From: Bugulina stolonifera
Taxonomy: Eukaryota; Bryozoa; Gymnolaemata; Cheilostomatida; Bugulidae
Direction: 5' to 3'
Length of the DNA stretch: 64,000 nucleotides
Assembly (NCBI GenBank): GCA_935421135.1
Contig: OW285191.1
Span: forward strand, 4,721,504 to 4,785,503
In this document: in pieces, positions 1 through 12,522 of the stretch
Layout: each line of letters begins with the position of its first letter
Position numbering within the stretch: position 1 is the stretch's first letter
Made by a program: the position numbers and the translations under genes
Notes under the pieces: model-generated
What the model saw: only the letters and a program-made list of their open reading frames with translations
Told to the model about the DNA's origin: nothing
Databases searched by the model: none

Positions 1-1255
1 TCACCAACTAGGCCTATAGTTTGCAGTCAGAAACTGATGAAGTAGTAGCATAGGCTATATATATTTGCTCTTTTTGGTTGATATGGAAGCAGATTTCTTC
101 TTGCTCCCGATTCAGTAGCTACTAATCAATCCTCTGCTACCATAAAAACCTTTATAGGCAGAATTAACAGGCAGTTGGCAAAAGAATGAGGGCTGCAGGA
201 CTGCAACAGGGCAGGTATAATAATAATTCCCATGGTTCCAAACATGGCAATGGGTATTCTCCAGTGACCTGATTGATCATTCATTGATCATTAGCATTAG
301 TTATCGGATTTACAGCAAGCATTAGTTGGAAGCAATAGCTAATAAGTAAGTTCACTAAATTTAATACCAATCAATAACAACATGAAGAAAGCATAAAGAC
401 ATGATAATTATAATTAATATTAATAATTTAATACATGTGATGATGGCGAAACTTCCAATTTTGAATTTAATAAATATTTGTTCAATACATACATGTACAC
501 TATGACTATTTAGGCCTTAAGTACTATAACTACTATAGATATACTAATGAAATGTAAATAATAATTATCATACTATGATATTTTAACCAGTGAAGTTGAA
601 ATTTAAATTAATAATATTTTTAAAATAATAATAATTATAATATAATTTAATATTAATTAAATATTACATATTGATATTTTATATTATCCTATTATGCCTA
701 CTTTTAGTGATTCAACTGATTTCCACCTGATATTCTGATCGCTTGATTTCGAAATCCTAAATTAAAATTAATTAAATTGTACTACGCTTTTCCTTCATGT
801 TAGAGAGTAGGTCATGAGTAGAGAAGTATTTTCTAATGATGCATGTTGGATTCACTTTAACCAACAGGAACGCTATTGCATTGCAAATAACAATACTCGC
901 TAGCATTGATTTCTTGCCAGCTAAAATATCAATCTCTAAATTAGGTAGCTGATGCAAGTTTTGTTCACATATCTAGGTGCTATCACAAAGCATCCTAAAC
1001 ATCAGTCTAAAATAATTTCTATGCAATGGAAACATTATGAGTTTCACTTTGCTGGGCACAAGAGAAGACAACTCCAATTGCACTGTTAAAATGATCAAGA
1101 GAAGACAATCACTGCAATAAAGGCTGACTCTTGGAAAACATCACAATTAGCCAATGAAAAAGTCACACATTGTGGCCTTCATCATTGATGAATCATGCTT
1201 CAATGATTATTAACCCAATGCCTACAGTGGTAATTCTTTTAAAATAATGCACCGG

Positions 1256-1289
1256 GTTGTCATTTCAGGGGACCCCCTGAAATGACAAC
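1256..1289. repeat. 34-bp near-perfect palindrome
   Basis: The arms GTTGTCATTTCAGGGG and CCCCTGAAATGACAAC are reverse complements around two central mismatched bases. It could be a compact regulatory palindrome or the remains of a foldback element. No copy was noticed in the other units. Confidence 0.6.
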
Positions 1290-1497
1290 ATAGCGTATTG
1301 ACATATTTTTGCAATGCGTACTGTAGTTGTTTTTGGCCAGGGATGGGCTGAATAAAGTTATTCTCCTTAGCTACCATTTTAAATGTACATGTAGTTACCT
1401 ACCTTAGTTACTCCTTTAAATGTAGCCATCTACATGTACTCCTTTAAGTACTATTATCTACCCTACAAACTGTTTTGGAAGCCTACATAGTACATGT

Positions 1498-1623
1498 ACA
1501 TGTTACATGTTACGTGTTATGTGTTACATGTTACGTGTTACGTGTTGCATGTTACGTGTTATATGTTACATGTTGCATGTTGTATGTTGCATGCTACATG
1601 CTACATGTTACATGTTGCATGTA
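1498..1623. repeat. 7-bp tandem repeat, 18 units
   Basis: Eighteen consecutive 7-mers fit ACATGTT with substitutions mostly at the first to third bases (ACGTGTT, GCATGTT, ATATGTT and similar). The phase is kept throughout, so the array spread by unit duplication and then mutated. The unit contains ACATGT, the core of the TACATGTA motif common across the window. Confidence 0.85.
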
Positions 1624-3767
1624 CATTTAACATGTCACATCATGTACACATAGATGCTTGAATCGCCATACTTACTGTGAAAACATCCAGTGTTTTATCC
1701 TCCAGCTAGTTGCTCTGATAACAATAGTAAACTACTTGTAAATAATAATCTGTATCAGCTAGTGGCACTGATATCAAATAATTAGAAAAAACACATATTA
1801 TTAGCAAATATTTTCTCTCCGGTTTGGTAATAATACTTAGTGCTTACTGCTTAGGATAATCCAGTGTGGTACGTGGCCTGGTGAATCTTAAGTGAGAGCA
1901 GAATCAAGTGCTAGCAACTTGCTCTAGTGACTGAGTTTGTTTGAGTCTGGCTTGGGCACGCTAAAGTCTGCTAATGCAGAAAGACAAATTTTGTAGTAGG
2001 TAAAATACAGAGACAGGAACACAGGTTGACTATTCCTTTGAGCTAACCAAAAAATTAGAGTTGTAACTAATGACTTCTTGTTTGGGTGCAATCTACTTCC
2101 AGTTTATACCATGTATAGTTTAGTGTTATACTGTCATCTACTTCCATTTTCTACCTCTAGTTAGTTCTTTGGAGGTGGTTTTGGCTTGAGAGATCCATGA
2201 ACCAGTTACACCTACAAGCCTTAGTGGTTGTAACAAGCTCTAGTGATAGTAAATGCTCGTGGAAAATCATAAAATTAACAATTCTCATTGAAGAGAAAAC
2301 AATTCCTATTATAAAAATAAACTAACTCCTAATGAATTTAAATAAGATTTACATGTGATTGTATGTACACTGTATATAAAGAAAACAACTCCCGATGATA
2401 CTAGAGAGGCAAGCTATTGTAGCATAATGTGACAACTCCTTACAACTGTTTAAATATATTATCATTAGCTTGTGGAGTTGAATATTATGTACATTAGAAC
2501 TTTTCTAGTCTCATTTGATAAGAATATAATGTTACAATAACAGTAAATTATGTCAGCATACATCAACTTGTAAAATTATTTTATAAAGTTATGATAGACT
2601 CCCTATTTCAAAGGGCTGTGTAATTTTGGCTAGTTCAAAGGTGCTAGTTAAACAGTGAATGCGGATATTTCCTGCTGAAAGTATGTGGATCTCCAACCAG
2701 ACGTTCTTGAAAACAAAGATTGACTAAAATATAATTACCCGAAACTGTAACATTGGTTTATAACTCCAAATCTGCAACATATTGGATTTTTTACATGCTA
2801 CTATAACATATTATATAACATCTTTCTGCAGCATTTCACACAATACTCATTCTGTCAGACACACTTCCTCTCTTTCAGAGAGACAACAGGTAGTTGTAGA
2901 ATTAGGTGCTCCTCTAGTGGTGAGGAAGTAAAAGCTACTGCAATATATTTATATTTTTGCATCTAACTAGGCAACCAGAAAGGTAGAAAGAGTGCGGTGT
3001 ACATTGCGCAATTGGTCAAGGTCCTGCAGGGGTTGACGCGTGGTATACCAGTCCCTGTGGAGTGCTTGTAGGTGCTCTATTATAGGGACAGCATGTGCTT
3101 GCATGCGCCTGTACACTAATTAGATCTGAATTTTGAGTTGTCTATAGCATAGTAATGTATGCAATGTTAACACTATAAATTCACATTTCGTAACGTGAAT
3201 TATGGCAATATAAAATATATGTATGGTGCAACCTAATAACAATAGTAATCTATTATTCATAAAAATAAGTACATATACAGTATTATGTAGAGAAAAGGAC
3301 TTGTAACTACTGTGGTTTACAGAGAGGTTTGTGCATCGCACTCAGTACTATTCTCTAAAATCTTCTGGACAAACAGAGAAAATTGCCAACAAAATATATC
3401 TAGGCCTACTTATAAAATCATGTTTGTTTATTTTCAAACTGCTTTTTATCGAAGTAATGCAGTGATAAACAGAAAATCTGTTTATAAGAGGTTACAGTGA
3501 TTTAATTTGGTGGCATCAACTGTTCCAAGATGGTTCACTTAGCATTGAGTGGCCATTAGTATAACACAGCTGGAGTTGTCTGTCCTCGACAACGTATAAT
3601 AACAATCAGCAACCATGACCATGGAAATAATAATAACAGTAATAGAAATGAACAAACCCCCTAACATTCTGTCAGGCGCAAGGTGGCCATGATATGAGGG
3701 GTGTCTCGTGTGAAGTTCGCTCAGAGCATGTCTACTGCTCAGCCGTGAAGCTTCCGTTTTTAATGTT

Positions 3768-3870
3768 GCTGAGCTGGTGTAGTGGTAGCATGTTCTGTTC
3801 ACTGTGCTAGGCGATTAAGTGCCGTAGAGGCCCCAGGTTCAAACCCCAGTCAGAGACTGGTATTTTCATG
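3768..3870 (+). repeat. tRNA-derived SINE head (U0 only)
   Basis: The stretch has an A-box-like TGGTGTAGTGGT followed about 60 bp later by a B box, GGTTCAAACCC. This is the spacing of a long-variable-arm tRNA, but there is no clean acceptor stem, so it reads as the RNA polymerase III head of a SINE rather than a tRNA gene. A short hairpin follows (CAGTCAGAGACTGG pairing with CAAGTCCCTGACTG). It lies where U0 stops resembling the other units. Confidence 0.5.
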
Positions 3871-4788
3871 AATTTGAAACAAGTCCCTGACTGCTCAAAA
3901 ATAAATTCCTTGCTAAAAGTACATTATTTATTAATACATGTACTACATGATTGTACATGTAGGTACATATATATACAGTAGTCCTTGCATGAAAATATAG
4001 AGTAGATACTAGATAGACTATAATAATTATGTTATATTACATTGAATTAGAAAACACAGTACATACATAATAGTATAACTACATGCATAATAACATTATA
4101 CTGCGTTATGGTCTAATAGAGTATCAGTATGTATTACAAATGCATGCACTGTATTACATTGAAATGTACTACATTGTAATGTACTACATTGTAATACAAA
4201 TAAATATTTCATTGGAGGGATAGGAGTAATGCGGCAGCTATTCAAGCCAATTTAGAGTTGTGTAAGTTTGGCATACATTATTTGGGGCCATATGCTGTAG
4301 AAACAACTTCACATAAAACAAGAAACATGGCAGAACTGAGGTACTCTGTTGTAACAAGCAAAATTTTACCAAAAACACAGTGATTAGCTAGACACAAATT
4401 TCTGTTTGAAGCTTAGACGTTTTCCTTTCACCCTCTTTGTCTATAGCACTGTACTTGATGCAGTACATGAAGCTCTACTGTACTGCACCACTTTCCAGCA
4501 CTAATCAACTACAGAAGTAACCAGTTAGATGGATAGTATGATAAGGATACTGACTCTGCCAACACCCCAGTAGTCTAATAGTTACACATCACCAGTATTA
4601 TATAACACTGTGTTATCAAATGCTCATTAATACATCTCGGACACTGTTTCTAGTAAAATAGTCACTCAAATTAATCCAAAAACAACAAAAATGTAACAAC
4701 ATGAAAATTGCTGCTAGCAAGAAAAGACTTTTTATGTTTCCTGTTCATTCAATTTGTCTTCAAATAGAAGCTAATACTTGCTGTATAT

Positions 4789-5293
4789 TGTTGTTAACGT
4801 GTCTGAACGACCCTGTTTGTGCACCAACCACCGATGACTGCATAATATACTTGACTATGTATCTAATGAGGGCACCTAGCCATTGCAGTCTCCAAATGCC
4901 TCAACGGCGACAAGCATGTAGTTATGTGCCTAACTAGTAAGCCAGCACAACTTCAGAGTGTGCATGTATAAAATAAAGGTATATACGATGATCCTCGCAG
5001 CTTGAATTCACAATAATGACTGCACTGGCTTTTTTATAGGTAAAAAAAGACGACCAGTTACTTCCGGCAGGCCCCGGACGACTAAGCACAACCTGTTAAG
5101 AAATGGACGACCATGCTAAAGGCTGTCTACTACTACATTTGTATATAATTCTTTGTACACAAGAAATTACTGTAATTGCTTTAGATACAATAAAGACTTT
5201 AACAGCATAAAAAAGTCTTATAATTATGTACAAATAACTCGACGACTTTGAGGGTCGTCGAGGCGCGAACGGACTAGGGGATCGTCCATTACA
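4789..5293 (+). mobile_element. Solo LTR in U0 (TG...CA, 4-bp target duplication ATAT)
   Basis: The element starts TGTTGTTAACG and ends CCATTACA. It is flanked by ATAT at 4785-4788 and 5294-5297. Homologous sequence in U3 (about 62290) lacks it, which fixes both ends. On the plus strand a TATAAAATA lies near 4967 and AATAAAG near 5190, the order expected for U3, R and U5 of an LTR. The end CCATTACA and internal GTCGTC/GACGAC runs tie it to the solo LTRs in U2 and U3. No internal retrotransposon sequence is present. Confidence 0.75.
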
Positions 5294-6504
5294 ATATTCT
5301 GCTGAATCTAAAACTTCCAATCCAGATACAGCATATAACAATAACTACATTTTCCTATATCTACTGTGTTGTGAGTGAATGACTTGCAATGCTAAATACA
5401 TCTATCACTATTATTGTAAGGGTCAAAAGCAGAAGTTTCTATTGTATGTAATGGGCAACAAGAATGTCATTCCCCTTTATATGATGGTGCCTAGAACAAA
5501 CTTTCCTCTTTTGAGTACATGGTCGAATGAAGCACCAATCTGCAGCAACCAACAATATTTTCTCGTCCAGGCTCCTCTGATGCATGATCTTTTTAACAGC
5601 ACTGGAGAAATATTGTTTGAGGAAGCCTGTCCATAACCCAAAGGGCTGGAACATCACCTCTGAAATAGTTTATTCTTCTTCTTGGTTCTCTTTTTGCGGG
5701 CAAATTCTGTACTAATATCAATGCAATTGCCATTGAATGGCAAATGTATGACAATTAATTACAAAATTTATAACAATAAGTGAGAAAGCGGGTCTCCTGG
5801 ATGTGAAGCTGGTGACAAATATAAAAAGGGTGCTGGTGGATAATTCAATAAAAATAATGACGTCCTTCTTCCTGTTGGTGTAGAAGAGGAATGACCACTA
5901 TGGTGGTTTGATTATTGGCTAGTTATAGCTACAGTATGTACATGTAATAAGCTGGCAATAAAGCTTTCAAGCAAGCTGCAGCCTACCCTACTATTTCCTT
6001 ATCCTCACAGTTCAAGGATACCTACAATGTAACTCGAAAGCGAATCAAAGGAAATGATCCTAAATATTATATTATATTATGCTTTCTACTCGATCAAAAT
6101 AAATTAAAGCATTGCAAATCTTTCTTGTATAAAGTTGAAGGAAAACAGCTATTCTGTTCAATAATCTAGTCTGCTTACCTTCATAATTATCGTGTCATTC
6201 TGCCACTCAGTCCAGAGGTGCTTTTACCTACGTGTTTTACCTACGTATCTTATCTAAATCTCTTACCTACTGCTCTTTGCCGTTAGAACTGAAGGTGCAC
6301 TAGCAATACTGTCTGGCGTTTCGTTTCGTCTCGTCTTGTCTTGGTTAAGCTCCTAGACCCCAGGGTAGGGGAAAAGAGGAACTATAAGAGTTGCAGATGT
6401 TTTTTTTATTAGTCCGCTATGATCTCACCAGTGCGGAGCTCCCGAGCAGTTCTGATTAGCAGCTGCTAGCAGAGATAAAAGGCCTGTTTTATTTAGGGGA
6501 TTAG
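5294..6504. other. U0 non-coding segment, homologous to later units
   Basis: This matches the stretch around 44743-45200 in U2 and 63230-63700 in U3. Unlike U1 and U3 it has no 11-bp tandem repeat at the equivalent point (about 5830). A conserved donor-like CAGTAG/GTAAGAG on the minus strand near 6260-6270 corresponds to the end of the candidate exon in U1 (22954-23119), but the rest of that exon is not recognisable here. Confidence 0.5.
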
Positions 6505-6926
6505 GGATTAGGGGTGTTAGGGTGGCACAGTTGGTGGCATACATACACACAAACCGAGAGGTTGCGAGTTCAAATCCCCAGCTGTGTCATTTCTGGCAAA
6601 GGCCTTCAGCAAGCCTTTCACCCTAGCTGTGCCTGTTCGGATCAGGGCGTATAAATAATACAGGAGGTCCCGAGTAGTGTCTACATTAAAGACACGCACG
6701 TTAAAGATCTACCTCTGCCCTGATTCGCAAAGAGAAGCCATATTCTGGCGAGGTATGTGACTACATTGGAGTGGCAGGTTGATGTAGTGGTCACTGACCA
6801 TGCACTCCTGTTGTGGAAGGTGAGCTCTTCCACTCAGAGCCCAGCTCCTGTCGCTCATACAAGTTTCAAACTTCTGAGGTCCGTTAAACAGGATGGCCAA
6901 GTGGCTCGACAGTAATAAAAAAAATG
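6505..6926 (+). repeat. tRNA-derived SINE, about 420 bp (U0 only)
   Basis: The 5' part has an A-box-like TGGCACAGTTGG and a B-box-like GAGTTCAAATCCCC about 40 bp apart. A unique body follows, then an A-rich tail (AATAAAAAAAAT). In U2 (near 46910) the flanking sequences are adjacent, GGATTGG-AATGTCTAAA, so this is an insertion specific to U0. A target duplication could not be defined. It is non-autonomous and has no protein. Confidence 0.6.
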
Positions 6927-7255
6927 TCTAAAGGCATAATGTAGAACGTATTTGGAATGCAAAATTCTTTGAGTTATCTTCCTCTTGACTTGCACTCTGA
7001 CTTGACTTCAGGTTTTCTCTACACTGTAACATGACTTAACTTGACTTGACTTGACTTGAAGCGGCGGCAGCAGCAGCACAGACTCAACTTTGACTTGATT
7101 TGCCTCCACAGATCTAGAAACTGATTGAACTATTGACTTTTACTCATACTCGTCCACCTCTCACTATTTGACATCAAGTGTAGAATAAATATTACATAAT
7201 TCCAGTAGACTTTGTAACTATTTAGTGATTAGTTATCACACCAACATACTGCACA

Positions 7256-7368
7256 CATGAGCACTCATAAGCTATTGATTATAATTGGAAGTTGTCCTCT
7301 CTCAATTTAGGAGTATAAATTAAGAGAGGACAACTTCTAATTATGAAAGTAGTTTATGGGTGCCATGG
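7256..7368. mobile_element. Hairpin MITE of about 110 bp (U0)
   Basis: This is an almost complete inverted repeat: GAAGTTGTCCTCTCTCAATTTA pairs across a 6-base loop with a matching arm, and the outer arms GCACTCATAAGCTA and TAGTTTATGGGTGC continue the pairing. The same hairpin lies in U2 at 47228-47342. In U1 the equivalent stretch is deleted. It is non-coding. Confidence 0.6.
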
Positions 7369-8283
7369 ACAGCTTACACTGTGTGCTATAATTATGACCA
7401 TCATGTAGCCAATAGTAAGGATCTAACATCAATTCCGACAGCACTGATTGGCTGGTTTACTTTTCGTACAATCACTACACCAGCCTTTGTATGGACATGT
7501 AATATTTTGGTGTTTCAGACACACTCACATATGCAGACACTTTATATAACTGCCTGACATTGACCTGATTACTCTCTTAGTTTACTGCCTAATTTATCTA
7601 TTACAAATGTCTAGGCTGGTTATGCCTATCTGAACTTCCCCTCTATATTGTTTGTATCATGCAATCATGTGAAACCTTATTATACTAAGTATTTTCTATG
7701 TTGTAAGCCTATCATAAACAAGGCGACGTGTCAGGATATGCTGGTTTTTATATATAATACATTCTCATGATTATAAGTATCTTTTCTAATGGCCGAACCT
7801 TTTTAGGTCTGACCTCGACCTTTTGCTGCCTTTTTCTTATGCAATTTCCGGCGCCGATACTATATTGTCTCTTGCGATACTCTATCTGGCTTTGTACCGA
7901 AACTTCTACCGGAACTGGTTTTAGTATAAAAGCAAGAGCATATTACTGTACGAATCAGCTGTTGATTAGGCTCTAATAAAGTCACATCTCCCAACTCAAA
8001 CCTTACAGAGTCTTCTCTCTGAGAGAGGTAGTTTCAGCCTTGGTCCCTCTGGACCACTAGCCCGAACTCATCCTCGAGCTCGACTGAACATACTCTTTTA
8101 CATACGCTTTCATTAGCACTAGCATCGGGCCTATGGCCTTTGAACGTGCATAAACTACATACTGTTCACTCTTTATGTAATGCTGGAAGCATAGCTTAGT
8201 CGACCACTCCCAGGCGCTTCCCACACTCATGCTGTCAGCACGCCGCACCCGGGTGTACTCATCAGCAGAAACATTACAATATT
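7369..8283. other. Non-coding sequence at the U0/U1 border
   Basis: No exon is supported. The sequence after the hairpin is partly shared with the U2/U3 border (47343-47517). The stretch 7560-8270 has no clear counterpart there. From about 8284 the sequence matches 24701 and 47518, which marks the start of the conserved unit. Confidence 0.4.
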
Positions 8284-8701
8284 ATGTGTTCCTGTGCTAT
8301 TCACATTTATTATAGTAACTTTGTGGTGAACCAGTAACAAAACTATAACAATATGGCAATAATTTATTTATTTTATCCTAATATTCTATTATAATCAAGT
8401 TATTTAGATATTATATTTATACTCATACATTAGAACGCAATATACAAGATATATATATTAGATGCATAAAAATATAATATTATAGTAATATACAATATAC
8501 TAAAATCAGTCTGTATGCTGTATAATCTGTATAATATCACTTGCATCCTAATTAATATTATATTGTAGGATACATGCACATTGTATTTGCTAGTATTAGG
8601 AAGTACATATACATAGTACCCTAATAACATACTGTGTATAATATATTATATAATAATATAGTTTAGCAATATGTGTGTAGTTCAGTACAGCCTGGTGATA
8701 T

Positions 8702-9932
8702 TCAGTAGTAGATTGGAAACTTTATCAGTCCTTGTTTCCTAGCAGCTGCCCACAGAATACCATCTCTTATATACATGCCATATATATTATCACCATCTGT
8801 AAGATGAATGAACTTGGGATGGTCTAACTCACACTTTAGTTCTCCTGTAATATACAGTCATAACGTATGATGGTATAAAACACAACAGTAAAAATATATA
8901 TCATCACACATGTACATTGTATATATTGATGTATATAAGCAAATTAATACAATATACATCATATTGTAGTTCTACTATATATTGGGGTGTCCATTGACTA
9001 GAATGTATAATACACAATATACAATATAGTAGACCTACACTGCATGTGTATATTATGACAATATAATACCAAATAGTAAGTATATTAGTGTAGTATGTAC
9101 AGTATATACAGGTCATTAACCTTACGATGAGTAAATACATGTAGAAACTGTTTGGTTATATAATATACACCAAGTGGAGTCACATGTAGTGGTATACATA
9201 TAGTTATATATTGTGTATACACGTGTGATAGAGATATTGTATATCTACATGTAAAATCTGATGTATTTATAAGTATATAATATACTGAACCTGTATCTGT
9301 GAGTACTTTAATAGACTTGGACTCCTCACTCCAAGCCCACAGTTCTCCATTGTGCAAGCATATACCTCTAGGAATCTGTACTATAGTAGTGATCCATGTG
9401 AACACATACTCTGTCTTGCCATCACCCCTAACGTCTACCTTGTAGACTCTGTTGGAGCTGTTGTCTGATACCAGTAGATGGTGAGGAGGACAGATACTGA
9501 GGTGTGCTGGTATATTAAATGTGGAGTGTTTGATAGGAGGAAGTGGAGTACCATCTGTGGTGTAAACTACTACCTGATTGTTGTCAGGGTCAGCCACAAA
9601 CACCCTACTACTTACTACAGCTATACTTGATATAAACCCAAAGTCTGGTACAGACCATCTATTTAGTTCATTGTAGTGAGAATCAAACACAATAACATGT
9701 CTCTTAGTACCTGGAGGTGGTGCTTTACACAAGGTATAGATATGATATTCATACAGCTGTATTGAGACTATGTTACCAGTACCTGTGTCTATTCCCCATT
9801 CAACTTCACCACTACTATGTATTACATCAAACCCCTTATTCCTACCCACCAGTATCCAACCTCCCCCTGCTCCAGCTACTTCATAGCAACTCTTGGTCAG
9901 TACGTCATCATGTAGACCTAGACGCATAGTAC
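8702..9932 (-). CDS. NHL-like beta-propeller protein, last two exons (copy U1)
   Basis: The penultimate exon is 9291-9932 (642 nt) and the last exon 8702-8844 (143 nt, ending TGA). The intron runs from donor CAG/GTTCAG to acceptor TTACAG/GAG, and the join keeps the frame (LTDTG then ELKCELDHP). The product segment is about 260 residues with six repeated strand motifs. Two match NHL blades well: SSRVFVADPDNNQVVVYTTDG and HHLLVSDNSSNRVYKVDV. Others lie around GGGWILVGRNKGF, VIVFDSHYNELNRW, GELWAWSEESKSIKVL and GMYIRDGILWAAARKQG. A six-bladed propeller for protein or RNA binding is therefore likely; the ligand is unknown. The exon starts in phase 1 (GT completes a split codon), so coding exons exist upstream. 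An AATAAA for the transcript lies near 8360. The U1 frame is intact and the same exon pair is conserved in U3. Confidence 0.75.
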
Positions 9933-10350
9933 CTGTATAATATATAATATATACGTGTAAATAACATAATATAGTACATACAACATAGTACCTGTGTGTA
10001 TATATATATATACATGTACGTGTATATAACATAATATAGTACATACATAGTACCTGTATAATATATAATATATTATACGTGTATATAACATAATACAGTA
10101 CATACATAGTACCTGTATAATATATTATAATATATACGTGTATATAACATAATACAGTACATACATAGTACCTGTATAATATATAATATATACGTGTATA
10201 TAACATAATATAGTACATACATTAGTACCTGTATAATATATAATATGTACTTGTATATAACATAATATAGTACATACAACATAGTACCTGTGTGTATATA
10301 ATATATAGATGTGTATAACATAATATAGTACATATTACATAGTACATGTA
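9933..10350. repeat. Minisatellite of about 59 bp abutting the propeller exon (U1)
   Basis: Beyond the exon there are about six further copies of a unit containing GTACCTGTATAATATATAA and TATAACATAATATAGTACAT. GTACCTG recurs near 9988, 10050, 10109, 10168, 10225 and 10284. Read on the minus strand, each unit contains TTATACAG/GTACTATG, the same bases as the real acceptor and exon start at 9932. U2 has five and U3 three extra units. The long open frames through it are a composition effect. Confidence 0.85.
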
Positions 10351-12206
10351 TGTGTAGCATTATGTTCCTATACATGTATACCTAGTCTAACTAACAGACG
10401 TGTTATTATGGTATATACACTATATTATGTATTAGAGTACGAGGCTATTGTATCAATAGTGATCTAGCCCGAGTCTTTCAAATGTGCATGTAGCCTTAGC
10501 TTTTGATATAATATGACTTGATGCATGCTCCTGTACAGAGTCTAGAAGGTAACAAGTTGAACAATAAAATAAACAATGACACTAGAGATATAAAAGGGGC
10601 GTGTCATGTTTACTCTATACTAGATATATAATTTATTATCTTATCTATTATAATCTGCAAGGGGGAGATAACTCTTATTCACTAAACTGTGGAATATTAT
10701 ATTATGCATATTATGCAATACATGATCACATGATACGGTCACATGACCACATGACATATAAAATTAGAATATCATATATTATTATATTAATTCCTTTCCA
10801 CCTGTATATGCATACTGCGAATAAAATGTACGCTTGGCCTGAGTTCACACATCATTATGATAATATACATTACAATTGTTCAGTTTACATGTACTAGTGC
10901 TGGACCAACACATACATGTAGGCCTACTGTATATATGGTGTATAACTTTATGTGCAGTTTTAGTCTTTAATAGTCTGGTATAATTACATGTATGATCCTA
11001 CAGTATAAGTCTACATATAGTGTGGTGTATGGTCCTAGGTCTATGTTATGTTTCGTGTGTAGGTACAGCTGAAACTAACTTTGACAATTGAATGTCTAAA
11101 TATCTTCCTTGTGTACAGAACTTCTAGTTTATTGTAAACAAGCACTTCTGCTTGGTCTGCGACGCGAGTCTCACTGTAAAATTTGCTCGCTTCGCTCGCA
11201 TGAAATGATAGCTTGTGTTCATGTGCTGTGGTCATGCATGTGTATGACACTTGCTGGTGCAGACATGTCACAGTGACCTCATAAGGAGTTGTGTTTCCTT
11301 GCATTAGGAAGACAACGCCAAGTACATAGCCCAAGTTTCAACACTAATATAGTGGGTGGGGTGGGTCGGATAGGCCTACCCGCCCCAACCTGGGTCTTTG
11401 GTGAGGGCCTAAGGCTACAAACTCACCTCGACAGTGATGCCGGATGACCCGGTCCCAAGGTCCTAGCACCACTCAGAGTCAAGATCCTCACCGGCAGCAT
11501 TGCAACATATATGAATCGTCCCAATTTTTGACCCCAAATCTGATTGGAGGATGCTGCTAACTGTAGGCCGCTAACCGTAGGCCGCTAACCGTAGTAGGGA
11601 TGTGAACAGATCCTTCTTGGACAAAATATTTATAATTTAATTTGCTGTGATAGATAAACAGACAGCCTGTGAATAGTTTTAAATTTAACAGTTATTTTCT
11701 GTTCCATCAGTTATTTCAGTAGCTTCTCTTCCCTCCAATTTAGATCTGGCCTTTTGCCAGAATCAGACATAATCAGGTCAATATAAATCAGCTAAACCGA
11801 CCTTTGGGAATGAAGCTGATTTTAATTTTCTTTTCCTTTTATATTTTACATTCAACAATAGACTATAGTGTCAGATTAAAAGGAGTTGGTAGCTATAATA
11901 GCATAATGCTATATTAACATGTAATTAAATTGCATGGAACATGATAATATTATAATTTATCTGAGGAAGATATTATATATAAAGTGTAAAATATCATAAT
12001 GGTGATGGCCAGCTGTACCATATTAAATAAAAATAATATAGGGTAACTTTTATTGATCTAAACTGTTGGATATATTCAATTACTTCATGTGCTATTTACT
12101 GCCATCCAAACTCATAATTGTAAGGTTCTGCACAAGTAAAATAAGATGGAGAAATTTCTCTATTGTGTCTGTTTATCTTATGGCGTCAGAAGGAATAAAA
12201 TTTGTT
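10351..12206. other. Non-coding, nearly identical in U1 and U2
   Basis: This intron-like stretch is almost identical to 26718-28522 apart from a roughly 60-bp deletion in U2. It contains a 97-codon open frame at 11041-11334 (minus). In U3 a 1-nt insertion (CTTCGTGCTT against CTTCTGCTT) breaks that frame, so I do not call it a gene. A hairpin-like GCTCGCTTCGCTCGC lies near 11187. I recognise no protein family. Confidence 0.45.
11341..11605. repeat. GC-rich repeated block and short 14-bp repeat (U1)
   Basis: This block starts GTGGGTGGGGTGGGTCGG and runs to TTGACCCCAAATCTGATTGG. It is far more GC-rich than its surroundings. About two and a half copies of CGTAGGCCGCTAAC follow. In U2 (from 27721) part of the block is deleted. 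In U3 (50407-50930) the block is duplicated in tandem and the 14-bp repeat is longer. The origin is probably a non-autonomous repeat; no pol III boxes or terminal repeats were seen. Confidence 0.55.
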
Positions 12207-12395
12207 TTATACACCTGATGACCTGTATCTTATCAGCACTTCAACAGATTTCAAAAGAAAGACATAATCAGCATTTATCAAATAGTTGTTTCTAAATAGT
12301 TTTACAGGTGTTAGGCAGGTTAAAGAAGGTGGAGAAATGTTCCCATAAATGTAATGAATTAATGTATACATTATGATGTCATCAAATATAAACAT
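12207..12395 (-). other. Small conserved open frame, 62 codons, function unknown
   Basis: An ATG-initiated frame of 62 codons ends YRSSGV-stop. It is unchanged in U2 (28523-28711). In U3 the first ATG frame is interrupted, but a second in-frame ATG keeps the same C-terminus to the stop with no indel (about 51397-51560). Many differences between U1 and U3 are amino-acid changing, so conservation for function is not shown. It lies inside the long intron proposed for the propeller gene. It may be chance. Confidence 0.2.
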
Positions 12396-12522
12396 TGTGT
12401 AACACTTTGTCTGCTCAAAGTACAGTTAATGGAACCTGCACTCCAAGTTTAATAATAATATTTATAAACTGTGTCTAGTCTTAAGAATAATATTATGATG
12501 ATAAAATGTGTCAAACCTAGAT

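Larger units (their letters stand above)
1..3119. other. Diverged left part of unit U0, no gene recognised
   Basis: This AT-rich stretch has no open frame with protein-like composition on either strand and no convincing exon. It holds a near-perfect 34-bp palindrome and an 18-copy 7-bp repeat, listed separately. The first part has no obvious match in the later units. Similarity to U1-U3 becomes clear only from about 3120 onward. Confidence 0.5.

Noticed and set aside
3768..3870. A functional tRNA gene
   Set aside because: A and B boxes are present but acceptor and anticodon stems do not form convincingly; a SINE head is more likely.
6488..6528. Telomere-like TTAGGG run
   Set aside because: Only a few irregular GGATTAGGG/TTAGGG units at the edge of a SINE; too short and degenerate for interstitial telomere DNA.
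9932..10375. Tyr/Ile-rich frames upstream of the propeller exon
   Set aside because: They are translations of the TA-rich minisatellite. Only the part after CAG/GTACTATG is called coding.
11041..11334. 97-codon frame conserved in U1 and U2
   Set aside because: U1 and U2 are nearly identical DNA here, so conservation is uninformative, and U3 has a frameshift.
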